A stretch of DNA of 64,000 nucleotides from Rapana venosa (taxonomy: Eukaryota > Mollusca > Gastropoda > Neogastropoda > Muricidae): positions 46,587,807-46,651,806 of the forward strand of contig CM054145.1 in the NCBI GenBank assembly GCA_028751875.1, given 5' to 3'. Below are positions 57,805 through 64,000 of the stretch, one piece after another. A program made the translations under genes and the position numbers. Each line of letters opens with the position of its first letter. Within the stretch, counting starts at the first letter, position 1. The notes beneath the pieces are model-generated. The model saw nothing but the letters and a program-made list of their open reading frames with translations. It had not been told where the DNA came from and searched no databases.

Positions 57805-59268
57805 ATCTTATCTCTCTATCTCTATCTCTCTACCTATCTATCTAATCTTATCTCTCTCTCTATCTCTCTCTCTCTACCTATCTATCTATCTATCTCTCTA
57901 TCTTATCTCTCTCTATATCTATTTAATCTTATCTCTCTCTCCTCTACCTATCTACCTATCTATCTATCTCTATCTCTCTACCTATCTATTTATATCTCTC
58001 TATCCTTTCATTTATTTCTCTATCTATCTATCTCTCTCTCTCTCTACCTACTTACCTATCTATCTATCTACCTATCTTTATCTCTCTATCTATCCTTTCA
58101 TTTATTCCCCGTCAAAATGGAGATATGTTTATGAATGGGATAAGCGGGAAAAAAGATAGATGGTCATCTCTACTCATTTACTAATTCACTAATTCATGTT
58201 ACTCCCTCCCTCCCTTCCTCCTTCGCGCACACACCCCACTCACTCACTTAGTCAACATTCCGACCATTAATTTATCAATAATCATCTCAATCAGTCAGTC
58301 GATCAAGCAATCAGTCAGGCCTAGCAATGTTTCTAGGTGACTAATTGGGATAACTGAACATTCAAATCTGTGGCGGTCTGAAATGATTGATGACACGTGG
58401 GCAGCGTTCCTATATTAGACACAATAACTATAATACATACCATACCATAACTACCCTACCGTACCCTACCTTAACCTACACCCTACCGTACCTTACCCTA
58501 CCTACCCTACCATACCTTTCCCTACCCTACCCTTTCCTACCCTACCCTGTTATACCCTACCCTGTCATACTATACCATACCATACTCTGCCCTGCCCTGT
58601 TATACCATACCAAACCCTACCCTACCCTGCCCTACCCTTCCCTGCCCTACCCTGCCATGCCCTGCCCTGCCCTGCCCTACCCTGCCATGCCCTGCCCTAC
58701 CCTGCCCTACCCTACCCTCCCTACCCTTCCCTACCCTTCCCTACCCTACCATACCCTACCCTACCCTTCCCTACCCTGCCATACCATACCCTACCATACC
58801 CTGCCCTACCCTGTCCTATCATACCCTACCCTACCTACCCTGCCATACCCTTCCCTACTCTACCCTACCCTACCCTACCAAACCATATTCGACTAGATCG
58901 GACCACGCCAAACCAGGCAAGACGGTACGATACGTTACGATACGATACCATAAAATACGATGCAATCTTTGGTGGGCCTGGTGATTTCTGGAGGGCTAGG
59001 TAGGTAGCTCAGCGACTATGCACCAAAAGGCCCTGGGTTCGGTTCGTATCTCAAGCCAGGATTTCCTTTAGTTTACTAGACTTGTAGTGATGTTCGGGGT
59101 ACTAGTCTTTCAGATGAGATAATACACCTAAGACTTTTCAAAACAAGCATCTCCTGCATGCACCTGCCCTCGAAATATTCTGAAGAAAAAGGTTACTCTC
59201 TTGAGAAAAGAAATTAATATACATGCAAGCAAAGCAAGCGAGCGAGCGAGCGAGCAAGACAGACAGAC

Positions 59269-59337
<69 letters not shown>

Positions 59338-61620
59338 AGAGAGAAGCTAACATACATAATTATAAAAGGTCCAAACCCATCCAATCTTGTTGTTTATAGC
59401 CCCACCGACCACAGAGGCCATATGGGGGCTGTCATCTCGTCAAATTTTAAATCTTACATGAAAACTGTGCAGCTATAATTATTATACAGATTAAAACGGG
59501 GTATAAAACCAACACTACTGTTCTTCCTTATAACAACGCCTTGGCCAACTGTTAAGGGTAGAGCAACCCAACTTTCACACACAGAGAAAAATGCCAGTTC
59601 AATATCAACGTGCTACGTAAACACTAAACGCTATACATACGATACAACACAACACAACACAACACAAATACTGAACAAACACATAATCGCAAACACATCA
59701 CAAGACGTGAGAGCATCCCATGCACTCGTTGACATCCTAACAGAGAAAACGAACAACCGAAACAGAACTGACATCAGGATCCGTGGTCTAGAGGTAAGGC
59801 ACCTGCCTACAAAGCGAAAAAGTCCGGGTTTAATCCGGGTCTGAGTTCGATCCCCGCTTGTGCTCGAAACCTTCTCTCCATTCACTAGACCGTGAGTGGT
59901 GGTCTGGGTGCTAGTCTTTCGGAAGAGATGATAGACTAAAGCCCCGTGGGCAACACGATTTTAACGCAAGTGAAAAAACCCAACCCACGGGAACAAGAGA
60001 GTTGTCCCTGGCAAAAATGCTGTCCAAAAAAAAAGCAAAGCCACTCTAATAGGGAAACAAAATACACATGCACACAGGAAAAAGAAATCAAAATAAAGGG
60101 TGGCGCTGCTTTTTTTTTTTGGCGACGTGTTACTCCCCAAGGGGAGAGCAGCCCGAATTTTCACGCAGAGAAATAAAATCTGCCGTGACTTAAAGTGGTA
60201 GACAAATACAAAGACAAATACAAGGACAAATACAAACCATAACTCATTGAGGTAGTGCCGAAGCTTCGGCACTCTTTTCCTTTACTGTGACGTGCCGAAG
60301 CTTAAGAATCGGCAGACTTACGATTTTTTTTAAAAACACAAAGTGATGGTTAACTCAAGGGAAAGTACTCTGGCCTGTGGGGCAATCATTTTTCTAAACA
60401 CAGTTGTTTTCCTTGACCATAAGCTTGCCTAGTTTTTGTCTGTTGGCCAATTTTGTTTGACATGTCAACAAGTGATATCTTTGGGATTTCAGGCACTCCA
60501 GTGTTATGATTCTTTAAAAAAAGTAATCTGTTGTACAAAAAGTGACATCACATGGATTCAGCCAGCTTCAGGGAACTTTACTTTGGTGAAAAATCATCAC
60601 ATTGCTTCAAGGGGACTAGTTGATGAATAGTTCAGGCCATTTAAGATACCAGCCCTAATTTCAAAACTTTTTATTTTTCAGCATTCAGCGACATATTTTG
60701 AAAATGTGTAAAAAACAAATATAGTCATCTATTAAAAAACTGTGAAACAATCTCAAAAGAAAACATTATAAACTTTTCAATGATGTATAATGTGTATGTC
60801 ATTATTATGTTGGGTAAGTCTGCTGAATTTTTCAAATATAGCCAAAATCACGCGTCACCACAAAATGGCGAGATCCATTTCACTGCGACTCCAATGAGTT
60901 AAAGGGGTACACAGAGACTAAGGCAAAGACAAAGACAAACTTTAAAGGGGTACACAGAGACTAAGGCAAAGACAAAGACAAACTTTAAAGGGGTACACAA
61001 AGACTAAGGCAAAGACAAAGACAAACTTTAAAGGGGTACACAGAAACTAAGACAAAGACAAGGACAAAGACAAATACAAACCTTAAAGGGGTACACAGAG
61101 ACTAAGGCAAAGACAAATACAAAGACAAATACAATTACAAAGACAAATACAAACCTTAGAGGGTACACGGAGACTATGGCAAAGACAAAGACAAGGACAA
61201 AGACAAAGACAAAAAAACCTAAAAGGGGTACACAGAGACTAAGGTATAGACAAAGACAAAGACAAAGACAAGGACAAAGACAAATACAAGGAAAAATACA
61301 AAGACAAAGAAGACCAAGACCAAGACAAATACAAACCTTAAAGGGGTACACAGAGACTAAGGCAAAGATAAATGCAAATACAAAGACAAATACAAACCTT
61401 AAAGGGGTACACAAAGACAAAGACAAAGACAAAGACAAAGTGAAGCAGCAGCAGCAGCAGCAGCAGCAGCACAGCAGCAGCAGCAGCAGCAGCAGCGGTG
61501 TGGCGGACTGACTTTTCTCACAGCGCTGTCCTTTGAAGCCTGGCTGGCAGGCACAGGTGGTCCACCACCGGTTCACGGCGATACACGTCCCGTTGTTCTC
61601 ACACTCCTTGGAACATTTCT
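47530..61620 (-). CDS. EGF-WAP-VWC-HYR-HYR single-pass membrane protein, 3' part of a split gene
   Basis: In transcript order the exons are 61620-61513, 57493-57310, 56076-55892, 52532-52287, 50529-50302 and 47980-47530. All introns are GT-AG and the phases join (1-1, 1-2, 2-1, 1-1, 1-1, 1-stop). The product is extracellular modules followed by a stalk, one membrane helix and a cytoplasmic tail, so a type I membrane protein is expected; the signal peptide would be in exons right of 61620 or beyond the window. HYR domains are immunoglobulin-like adhesion modules, VWC domains often bind growth factors, and WAP domains are protease-inhibitor folds. The precise function is unknown and I do not recognise an orthologue. 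One base is missing in the last exon. Confidence 0.85.
47981..48150. other. Intron start, GA/CT-rich
   Basis: The pyrimidine-rich tract (minus strand) at 47981-48016 serves the last-exon acceptor. Nothing else is seen. Confidence 0.6.
48155..49640 (-). pseudogene. LINE remnant, RT and C-terminal part, 5'-truncated
   Basis: Read on the minus strand from 49602, an open stretch of 204 residues has [30 protein letters not shown] (motif A), [15 protein letters not shown] (motif B) and [14 protein letters not shown] (motif C; YADD at 49147-49158), so the catalytic aspartates are intact. After a frameshift near 48980 the C-terminal part follows ([39 protein letters not shown] at 48600-48866) and then [10 protein letters not shown] near 48420. 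The 5' RT part and endonuclease are missing. It sits in the intron before the last exon. Confidence 0.88.
49641..49893. other. Intron, nothing recognised
   Basis: This is a short non-repetitive stretch between the LINE and the trinucleotide array. Confidence 0.5.
49894..50262 (+). repeat. Compound trinucleotide array (ATT, CAG, TAC, CGA, CAC)
   Basis: Successive blocks are (ATT)n, GCAGCA, (CTA)n, ACGACT and CACCACCAT. It lies about 40 bases beyond the HYR exon's donor on the minus strand. Open frames through it are repeat artefacts. Confidence 0.95.
50302..50529 (-). CDS. HYR domain exon (second, membrane-proximal)
   Basis: The exon is 228 nt, phase 1-1, with acceptor GCCGGCAG and donor ACCGTGG|GTAGGT. 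It encodes [18 protein letters not shown], then [10 protein letters not shown], then [17 protein letters not shown] and ARCSFTVTV. This matches HYR: the P-x-F-x2-CP start, a central A-x-DNVG, then Y-x-A-x-D-x2-GN and C-x-F-x-V. The two cysteines (CP and RC) are the expected pair. Confidence 0.93.
50540..50839 (-). repeat. SINE family C, best-preserved tRNA/5S chimeric copy, at an exon border
   Basis: On the minus strand the element begins GGACGGGATAGCTCAGTGG and continues with AAGTTAAGCAGCGTCGAGC, TGGTTACCAGATGGATGG and GTGACC (50750-50794). The conserved body (GTTCACCCAGCTGTAAATGG, TTTAGGGTCAGGGAAGGTAA) follows, ending in CTTTACCTTTACCT. The end lies about 10-14 bases before the HYR exon at 50529. 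Confidence 0.88.
50865..50919 (+). repeat. T-rich (TTTA)n tract
   Basis: This is a run of TTTA units beyond the tail of the neighbouring SINE B copy (minus orientation). Confidence 0.7.
50920..51306 (-). repeat. SINE family B (reverse copy) interrupted by a 49-bp insertion
   Basis: In reverse complement it starts with GGAGACGGGATAGCCTAGTG and follows the family B body to the A-rich end. At 51114-51162 a 49-bp palindromic segment with flanking GGAACCTC repeats breaks the SINE. Confidence 0.88.
51114..51162. mobile_element. 49-bp palindromic micro-insertion with 8-bp target duplication
   Basis: GGAACCTC stands at 51106-51113 and again at 51163-51170. Other SINE B copies have this site once (GGACCTCGG-type), so the 49 bp between are an insertion. 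The insert contains TTTAACGTC and TCACATTAAGTGA (inverted TCAC/GTGA). Related segments lie at 6411, 12126 and 14048. Confidence 0.7.
51452..51705 (+). repeat. SINE family D, tRNA-headed
   Basis: The A-box-like TATAGCCCAGTGGGA and B-box-like GGGTTCGCATCTC are followed by a body with GGCCAGGTCAACTTAAAGTG, GAAGGAGATTAAATATGCAC, GTGGGTTATGGAAACACGAA and CATACCTAGCATGC. The 3' motifs of the 10095-10290 repeat may be the end of the same family; that is a guess. Confidence 0.75.
51706..52286. other. Intron, mostly unrecognised
   Basis: It contains a partial internal similarity: 51346-51432 and 51868-51960 share GCAGA(A/G)TTAA, AATGTCATTTTGA and TATTTTCAAAGTA(G/A)CTGAT, so a block of about 90 bp is duplicated around the SINE D copy. 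A CCACCA-rich stretch lies at 52201-52262, next to the exon donor. Confidence 0.55.
52287..52532 (-). CDS. HYR-like domain exon (first)
   Basis: The exon is 246 nt, phase 1-1, with acceptor CATTCCAG and donor TGCGAG|GTGCGG. It encodes [20 protein letters not shown], a central [11 protein letters not shown], and [19 protein letters not shown]. The CP start, A-x-D-x2-G-x-GN-x3-C-x-F and length match HYR, but the central DNVG-type motif is replaced by KDCEG, adding a third cysteine. It is a divergent HYR. Confidence 0.88.
52533..53785. other. Intron with GGTT, TG, CA and GACA tracts
   Basis: (GGTT)n-like sequence lies at 52660-52815, (TG)n at 52911-53050, (GACA)n at 53186-53228, a (CA)n with interruptions at 53308-53387 and (ATT)n at 53735-53766. 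No coding is seen. Confidence 0.75.
53790..54880 (+). repeat. Intronic minisatellite, about 52 bp units
   Basis: About 20 units are present. The regular part (54005-54620) repeats AAGATGACACGTTTCACG, then AATTTCAAACACATTTGTGA and CACTATTCCATTTT. The ends (53790-54000 and 54620-54880) are more diverged, as is usual for array edges. Confidence 0.95.
54977..55385 (+). repeat. SINE family A, full-length copy
   Basis: The tRNA-like head has A box TGGTCTAGAGG and B box GGTTCGAATCC. The body has GTGGTCTGGGCGCTAGTCTTT, CAACAAGAGAGTGGTCCCTG and GCAAAACATTCTG. The 3' domain has GGGTGGCGCTGCT, GGGAGAGCAGCCCGAATTTC and TGACTTAAAAGTGGTATAAA, with an ATAAATA tail. Other copies are at 58985, 59778 and 62275. 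Confidence 0.88.
55480..55888 (+). repeat. Dispersed TATAGCGC repeat, long copy, abutting an exon
   Basis: It follows the same order as 3776-4114: (AAT)n, AACTTATATAGCGCTATATC, AAATCAAAGCGC, (CA)n at 55687-55746, then TAGCAGGGTGACAGGG, ATGAAACAGGAGG and GTCTTGAGGCTGGATTT. Its right end is only about 4 bases from the VWC exon donor. Confidence 0.88.
55892..56076 (-). CDS. VWC domain exon
   Basis: The exon is 185 nt, begins in phase 2 and ends in phase 1, with acceptor GTCACAG and donor GCCATG|GTAAAA. It encodes [20 protein letters not shown], then [20 protein letters not shown] and [17 protein letters not shown]. The cysteine order (C-x2-C-x-C, then C-x4-CP, then C, then CCPVC) is that of a VWC domain, with its first cysteine supplied by CTY at the end of the WAP exon. 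Confidence 0.93.
56083..56310 (+). repeat. (CA)n/(CG CA)n tract
   Basis: CACACA and GCACGCACA units begin only about 6 bases before the VWC acceptor (minus strand), so the transcript has a UG-rich tract just upstream of the exon. Confidence 0.9.
56311..56765. other. Intron, nothing recognised
   Basis: AT-rich sequence with short A- and T-runs. Confidence 0.5.
56785..56925 (+). repeat. (AACC)n tetranucleotide array
   Basis: This is a run of CCAACCAACCAA with AGTTAACC variants. A second such array at 57203-57290 (CAACCAACC, AAGC variants) lies on the far side of the SINE fragment, so the SINE tail may have landed in one array. Confidence 0.9.
56926..57200 (+). repeat. SINE family B, 3' part
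   Basis: AAGTCCTTCAGATGAGACTA, ACCAAGGTCCCATGTGCGAA and GTAGGCCATCGCGTACCGGT match the family B body, with a tail in AATAAAT. The tRNA head is missing. Confidence 0.85.
57310..57493 (-). CDS. WAP (four-disulfide core) domain exon
   Basis: The exon is 184 nt, begins in phase 1 and ends in phase 2, with acceptor ACACGACAG and donor ACATACAA|GTTAGT. It encodes [20 protein letters not shown], then [19 protein letters not shown], then [12 protein letters not shown] and NVTCTYK. All eight WAP cysteines are present in order, with the typical D-x-DC-x4-KCC. The pyrimidine tract before the acceptor is weak. Confidence 0.93.
57569..58110 (+). repeat. (CT)n and (CTAT)n arrays
   Basis: Uninterrupted CT lies at 57569-57633, then CTAT/CTCTAT units to 58110. 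Open frames are artefacts. Confidence 0.96.
58111..58436. other. Intron, nothing recognised
   Basis: Mixed sequence with a few CACTCACT and CAATCAGTC phrases. Confidence 0.5.
58437..58885 (+). repeat. Pentanucleotide array (CCCTA)n
   Basis: About 90 units of CCCTA/CCTAC are present with CCTGC, CCATA and CCTTC variants. It is not the CCCTAA telomere repeat. Confidence 0.95.
58985..59215 (+). repeat. SINE family A, diverged copy
   Basis: TAGGTAGCTCAGCGACTATG and a B-box-like GGGTTCGGTTCG are followed by GGTACTAGTCTTTCAGATGA, TCGAAATATTCTGAAGAAAA and GGTTACTCTC. It ends before the GGCGCTGCT domain. Confidence 0.7.
59267..59343 (+). repeat. (GA)n microsatellite
   Basis: A GAGAGA run with one GGA interruption, preceded by GCGAGCGAGC and GACAGACA. 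Confidence 0.95.
59375..59440 (+). repeat. Dispersed repeat R4
   Basis: CCAATCTTGTTGTTTATAGC, CCACAGAGGCCATATGG and GGGCTGTCATC are the reverse complement of 34340-34412. Confidence 0.6.
59441..59777. other. Intron, nothing recognised
   Basis: AT-rich sequence with a short (ACAAC)n at 59645-59665. Confidence 0.5.
59778..60215 (+). repeat. SINE family A, full-length copy
   Basis: The head is GTGGTCTAGAGGTAAGGCAC with B box GAGTTCGATCCCC. The body and 3' domain match 54977-55385 (GGGTGGCGCTGC, GGGGAGAGCAGCCCGAATTT, TGACTTAAAGTGGTA), with an ACAAATACA tail. Confidence 0.88.
60216..60890. other. Intron, nothing recognised
   Basis: Non-repetitive, AT-rich. An imperfect inverted pair GTGCCGAAGCTTCGGCAC lies at 60255-60272, with GTGCCGAAGCTTAAG again at 60293-60307. 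The first is a near-perfect hairpin. Confidence 0.5.
60895..61440 (+). repeat. Minisatellite, about 43 bp units with expanding (AAAGAC)n
   Basis: Units start AAAGGGGTACACAGAGACTA followed by AGGCAAAGACAAAGACAAAC; about ten are present. The AAAGAC part varies greatly in length between units. Confidence 0.92.
61443..61497 (+). repeat. (CAG)n array just inside the intron
   Basis: About 17 CAG units are present with one break near 61470. In the transcript (minus) this is (CUG)n, starting about 15 bases after the EGF exon donor. Confidence 0.95.
61513..61620 (-). CDS. EGF domain exon
   Basis: The exon is 108 nt, phase 1-1, with acceptor GTCCAACAG and donor GAGAAAA|GTCAGT. It encodes [20 protein letters not shown] and then [15 protein letters not shown]. 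The spacing C-x3-C-x5-C-x9-C-x-C-x8-C and the PGFKGQRC end are those of a compact EGF module. There is no calcium-binding consensus at the start. Confidence 0.95.
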
Positions 61621-61636
61621 CTGTTGGACACACATC

Positions 61637-62086
61637 AATCCATCCATCCCAATCCATCCATCCATCCCAATCCATCAATCCATCCATCCCAATCCATCCC
61701 AATCCATCCCAATCCATCCATCCCAATCCATCCATCCCAATCCATCCATCCATCCCAATCCATCCATCCCAATCCATACATCCCAATCCATCCATCCCAA
61801 TCCAATCCAATCCAGTCTTGTTGTTTATAGCCCCGCCGAGGCCATTCATCCACTCATCCATCCCTCTATCAATCAATTAATCTTTTCATCAATCGTCTAA
61901 CTGATCAATCAAACAATCTATCAATCAACCCATTTACCATCCATCCATCCATCCATCCATCCATCCATCCATCAGTCAATCAATCACATAATAAATCGAT
62001 AAATCAATCAATCAATTAATCAATCAACCCACTTGCAATCCGTCCATCCATCCATCTATGTCAATCATCAAATAATCAATTGATTG

Positions 62087-62121
<35 letters not shown>

Positions 62122-62230
62122 CACTTACCAGCCAGCCAGCAATCAACTGATCAATAAATCCACCCAATCCATCCTTCCATCCGTCTATCAATCAATCAGT
62201 TGATCAATAGAATTAGTCAATTGATTGATA
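61637..62230 (+). repeat. (ATCC)n, (CCCAATCCAT)n and (AATC)n arrays
   Basis: ATCC and CCCAATCC units run to about 61812, a short R4 piece follows at 61800-61850, then (CATC)n at 61937-61975 and (AATC)n to 62230. It lies directly before the EGF acceptor in transcript orientation. Confidence 0.93.
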
Positions 62231-62274
62231 GGTAGTCTGCCTGCAGACCGCAAAGCGCAATCAACTTAACTATA

Positions 62275-62640
62275 GCACTGTTTTGTGGTGTAGTGGTAGA
62301 GGTAACGCACTCGTCTAGAAAGCGACAAGTCAGGGGTTCGAACCCCGTTTGAACACAAACACGTCTCTCCCCCCTCCTGCCCCCCCCCCCCCCCCCCCGC
62401 CCGCATCCATTGCACCATGTGTGGTGGTGGTCCGGGTGCTTGTCTTTCAGATGCAATAATGATCTGGTGATCTGATTTTTAAAATGCATTTAGCGCTCGG
62501 CAGCAAGAGAGTTGTTCCTGGCGCTGGGAATAGTTGTTTGTTTGTTGTTCTTGTTGTTCTTGTTGTTTTCTTTTGTAAGAAACTATCATGTTGTTTTTCT
62601 TTTCATAAAAAAAACATTTCACCAAGTATTAAGCTGGGGA
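62275..62640 (+). repeat. SINE family A, 5' part
   Basis: The head is TGTAGTGGTAGAGGTAACGC with B box GGGTTCGAACCCC. The body has GTCCGGGTGCTTGTCTTTCA and CAGCAAGAGAGTTGTTCCTG. A C-run at 62382-62398 interrupts it, and the 3' domain is absent or diverged. Confidence 0.8.
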
Positions 62641-62654
62641 TCACACAACAACAA

Positions 62655-63290
62655 CAGCTACATCATCATCATCATCATCATCATCATCACAAAATCATCA
62701 TCACCAACACTGACACCACCACTACCACCACCATCACCAACAACAACAACAGTGACATCACCATTACCATCACCCCCACCACCAACAACAACAACAACAG
62801 TGACACCACTACCATCACCACCAACAACAATAATAGTGACACCACCACCACCACCACCATAACCACCTCCATCAACATGAAGACGACGACGACCACTACC
62901 AACCACCACCAAACACCCCCATCCCCCACTACCACCACCACCAACCTCTATCACCCCCACCAACCACACCACCACCACCACCAACAACAAAAACAACAAT
63001 AACAACAGGAACACCACCACCAACACAACAATCACCACAACCAACACCCTCACCACCAACCACCACCAAAGAGCCACCAACCACCAACCCCCACCAACAC
63101 CACCACCACCAACCATCACCAACACCACCAACACCACCACCACCACAACAATCACCACAACCAACACCCTGACCCTCATCAAAGAGCCACCAACCACCAC
63201 CAGCCCACCACCACCACCATACCCTCCCACACACACATACATACACCTCCCCCCCCCCCCCCCACAACACACACACACACACGCCAACGA
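62655..63290 (+). repeat. Trinucleotide-rich array (ATC, ACC, CAA)
   Basis: (ATC)n is followed by ACCACC and CAACAA blocks. A block near 63010-63075 (ACAATCACCACAACCAACAC, then CAAAGAGCCACC) recurs at 63147-63195, so there is a higher-order repeat. Confidence 0.93.
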
Positions 63291-63299
63291 CAGTTCCGG

Positions 63300-64000
63300 A
63301 CAATCTCTCCTCTCCTCTGCTCTACTCTACTCTACTCCACTCTACTCTACTCTGCTCTACTCCACTCTCCTCTCCTCTCCTATGCTCTGCTCTACACTGC
63401 TCTACTCTACTCTGCCCTACTCTCCTCTCCTCTGCTCTACTCTACTCTGCTCTACTCTACTCTACTCTGCTCTGCTCTACTCTACTCTACTCTACTCTAC
63501 TCTACTCTACTCTACTCTGCTCTACTCTGCTCTGTTCTATTCTGCTCTGCTCTCCTTTACTTTACTCTACTCTACTCTACTCTACTCTACTCTACTCTAC
63601 TCTCCTCTCCTCTGCTCTACTCTCCTCTCCTCTGCTCTACTCTACTCTGCCCTACTCTCCTCTTCTCTACTCTACTCTACTCTGCTCTACTCCACTCCAC
63701 TCTACTCTGTTCTACTCTACTCTACTGTGCTCTACTCTACTCTACTCTACTCTGCTCTGCTCTACTCTACTCTACTCCACTCTCCTTTCCTCTCCTCTCC
63801 TATGCTCTACTCTACTCTACTCTGCTCTGCTCTGCTCTGCTCTGCTCTACTCTGCTCTACTCTACTCTGCTCTACTCTGCTCTTCTCTACTCTACTCTGC
63901 TCTGCTCTGTTCTACTCTACTCTTTTCTACTCTTTTCTACTCTACTCTACTCTACTCTACTCTACTCTACTCTACTCTACTCTACTCCACTCTACTCTAC
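63300..64000 (+). repeat. Pentanucleotide array (CTCTA)n, to window end
   Basis: About 140 units of CTCTA are present with CTCTG, CTCCA and CTCTC variants. The array runs off the right edge. Confidence 0.97.

Noticed and set aside
57384..58134. A 249-residue Ser/Leu/Tyr-rich open frame
   Set aside because: It covers the reverse of the WAP exon and then CT and CTAT arrays; a shadow of repeats.
58437..58885. Interstitial telomere tract
   Set aside because: The unit is CCCTA, not CCCTAA, throughout.

Overview
This window is animal nuclear DNA. Its genes are split into short exons with GT-AG boundaries, its introns are packed with microsatellites, minisatellites, SINEs and LINE remains, and there is no bacterial gene organisation. 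The mix of tRNA-headed SINEs and a dispersed repeat with the core TATAGCGCTATA suggests a marine invertebrate, probably a gastropod mollusc. That taxonomic guess is an inference.

Two genes can be supported. (1) Plus strand, 152 to 30616: the 3' part of an inhibitor-of-apoptosis (IAP) gene. Seven coding exons give a BIR zinc-binding domain split over two exons, a short charged and proline-rich linker, and a C-terminal RING E3 ligase domain split over two exons. The splice phases fit at every junction (275 codons visible; the 5' end lies left of the window). A tandem duplication of about 11.2 kb lies inside this gene (3499-14724 and 14735-25976). It repeats exons 2 to 5 as a phase 1-1 cassette of 414 nt. 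In the second copy the BIR half-exon carries two compensating one-base indels. (2) Minus strand, 61620 down to 47530: the 3' part of a type I membrane protein gene. Six exons encode EGF, WAP, VWC, HYR and HYR domains, then a His/Pro-rich stalk, a transmembrane helix and a cytoplasmic tail with a PPxY motif. All phases fit once a single missing G in the transmembrane exon is allowed for.

Layout: 1-30616 is the IAP gene, with large intronic minisatellites (about 33, 36-40 and 26 bp units), a decayed LINE in intron 1 and SINEs. 30617-37150 is mostly unannotated, with two SINEs of an unusual tRNA-plus-5S type. 37150-41000 is poor-quality sequence holding a badly corrupted LINE. 41000-45650 is a CT/CA/C-tract satellite block. 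46620-47289 is a clean non-autonomous DNA transposon with an 8-bp target duplication. 47530-61620 is the membrane-protein gene, whose introns hold a minus-strand LINE, at least eight SINE copies, a 52-bp minisatellite and long tetra- and pentanucleotide arrays. 61621-64000 is almost entirely simple repeats.

The two genes are tail to tail and share no visible pathway. The more interesting signals are the intragenic exon-cassette duplication, the tRNA/5S chimeric SINE, a 49-bp palindromic insertion with its own 8-bp target duplication, and two exon borders that sit within a few to about 15 bases of a transposable-element copy. I did not find a multigene system such as a defence or biosynthetic cluster. 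Many one-base homopolymer differences, including in coding exons, suggest a long-read assembly with residual errors, so frameshifts and even the large duplication should be treated as provisional.
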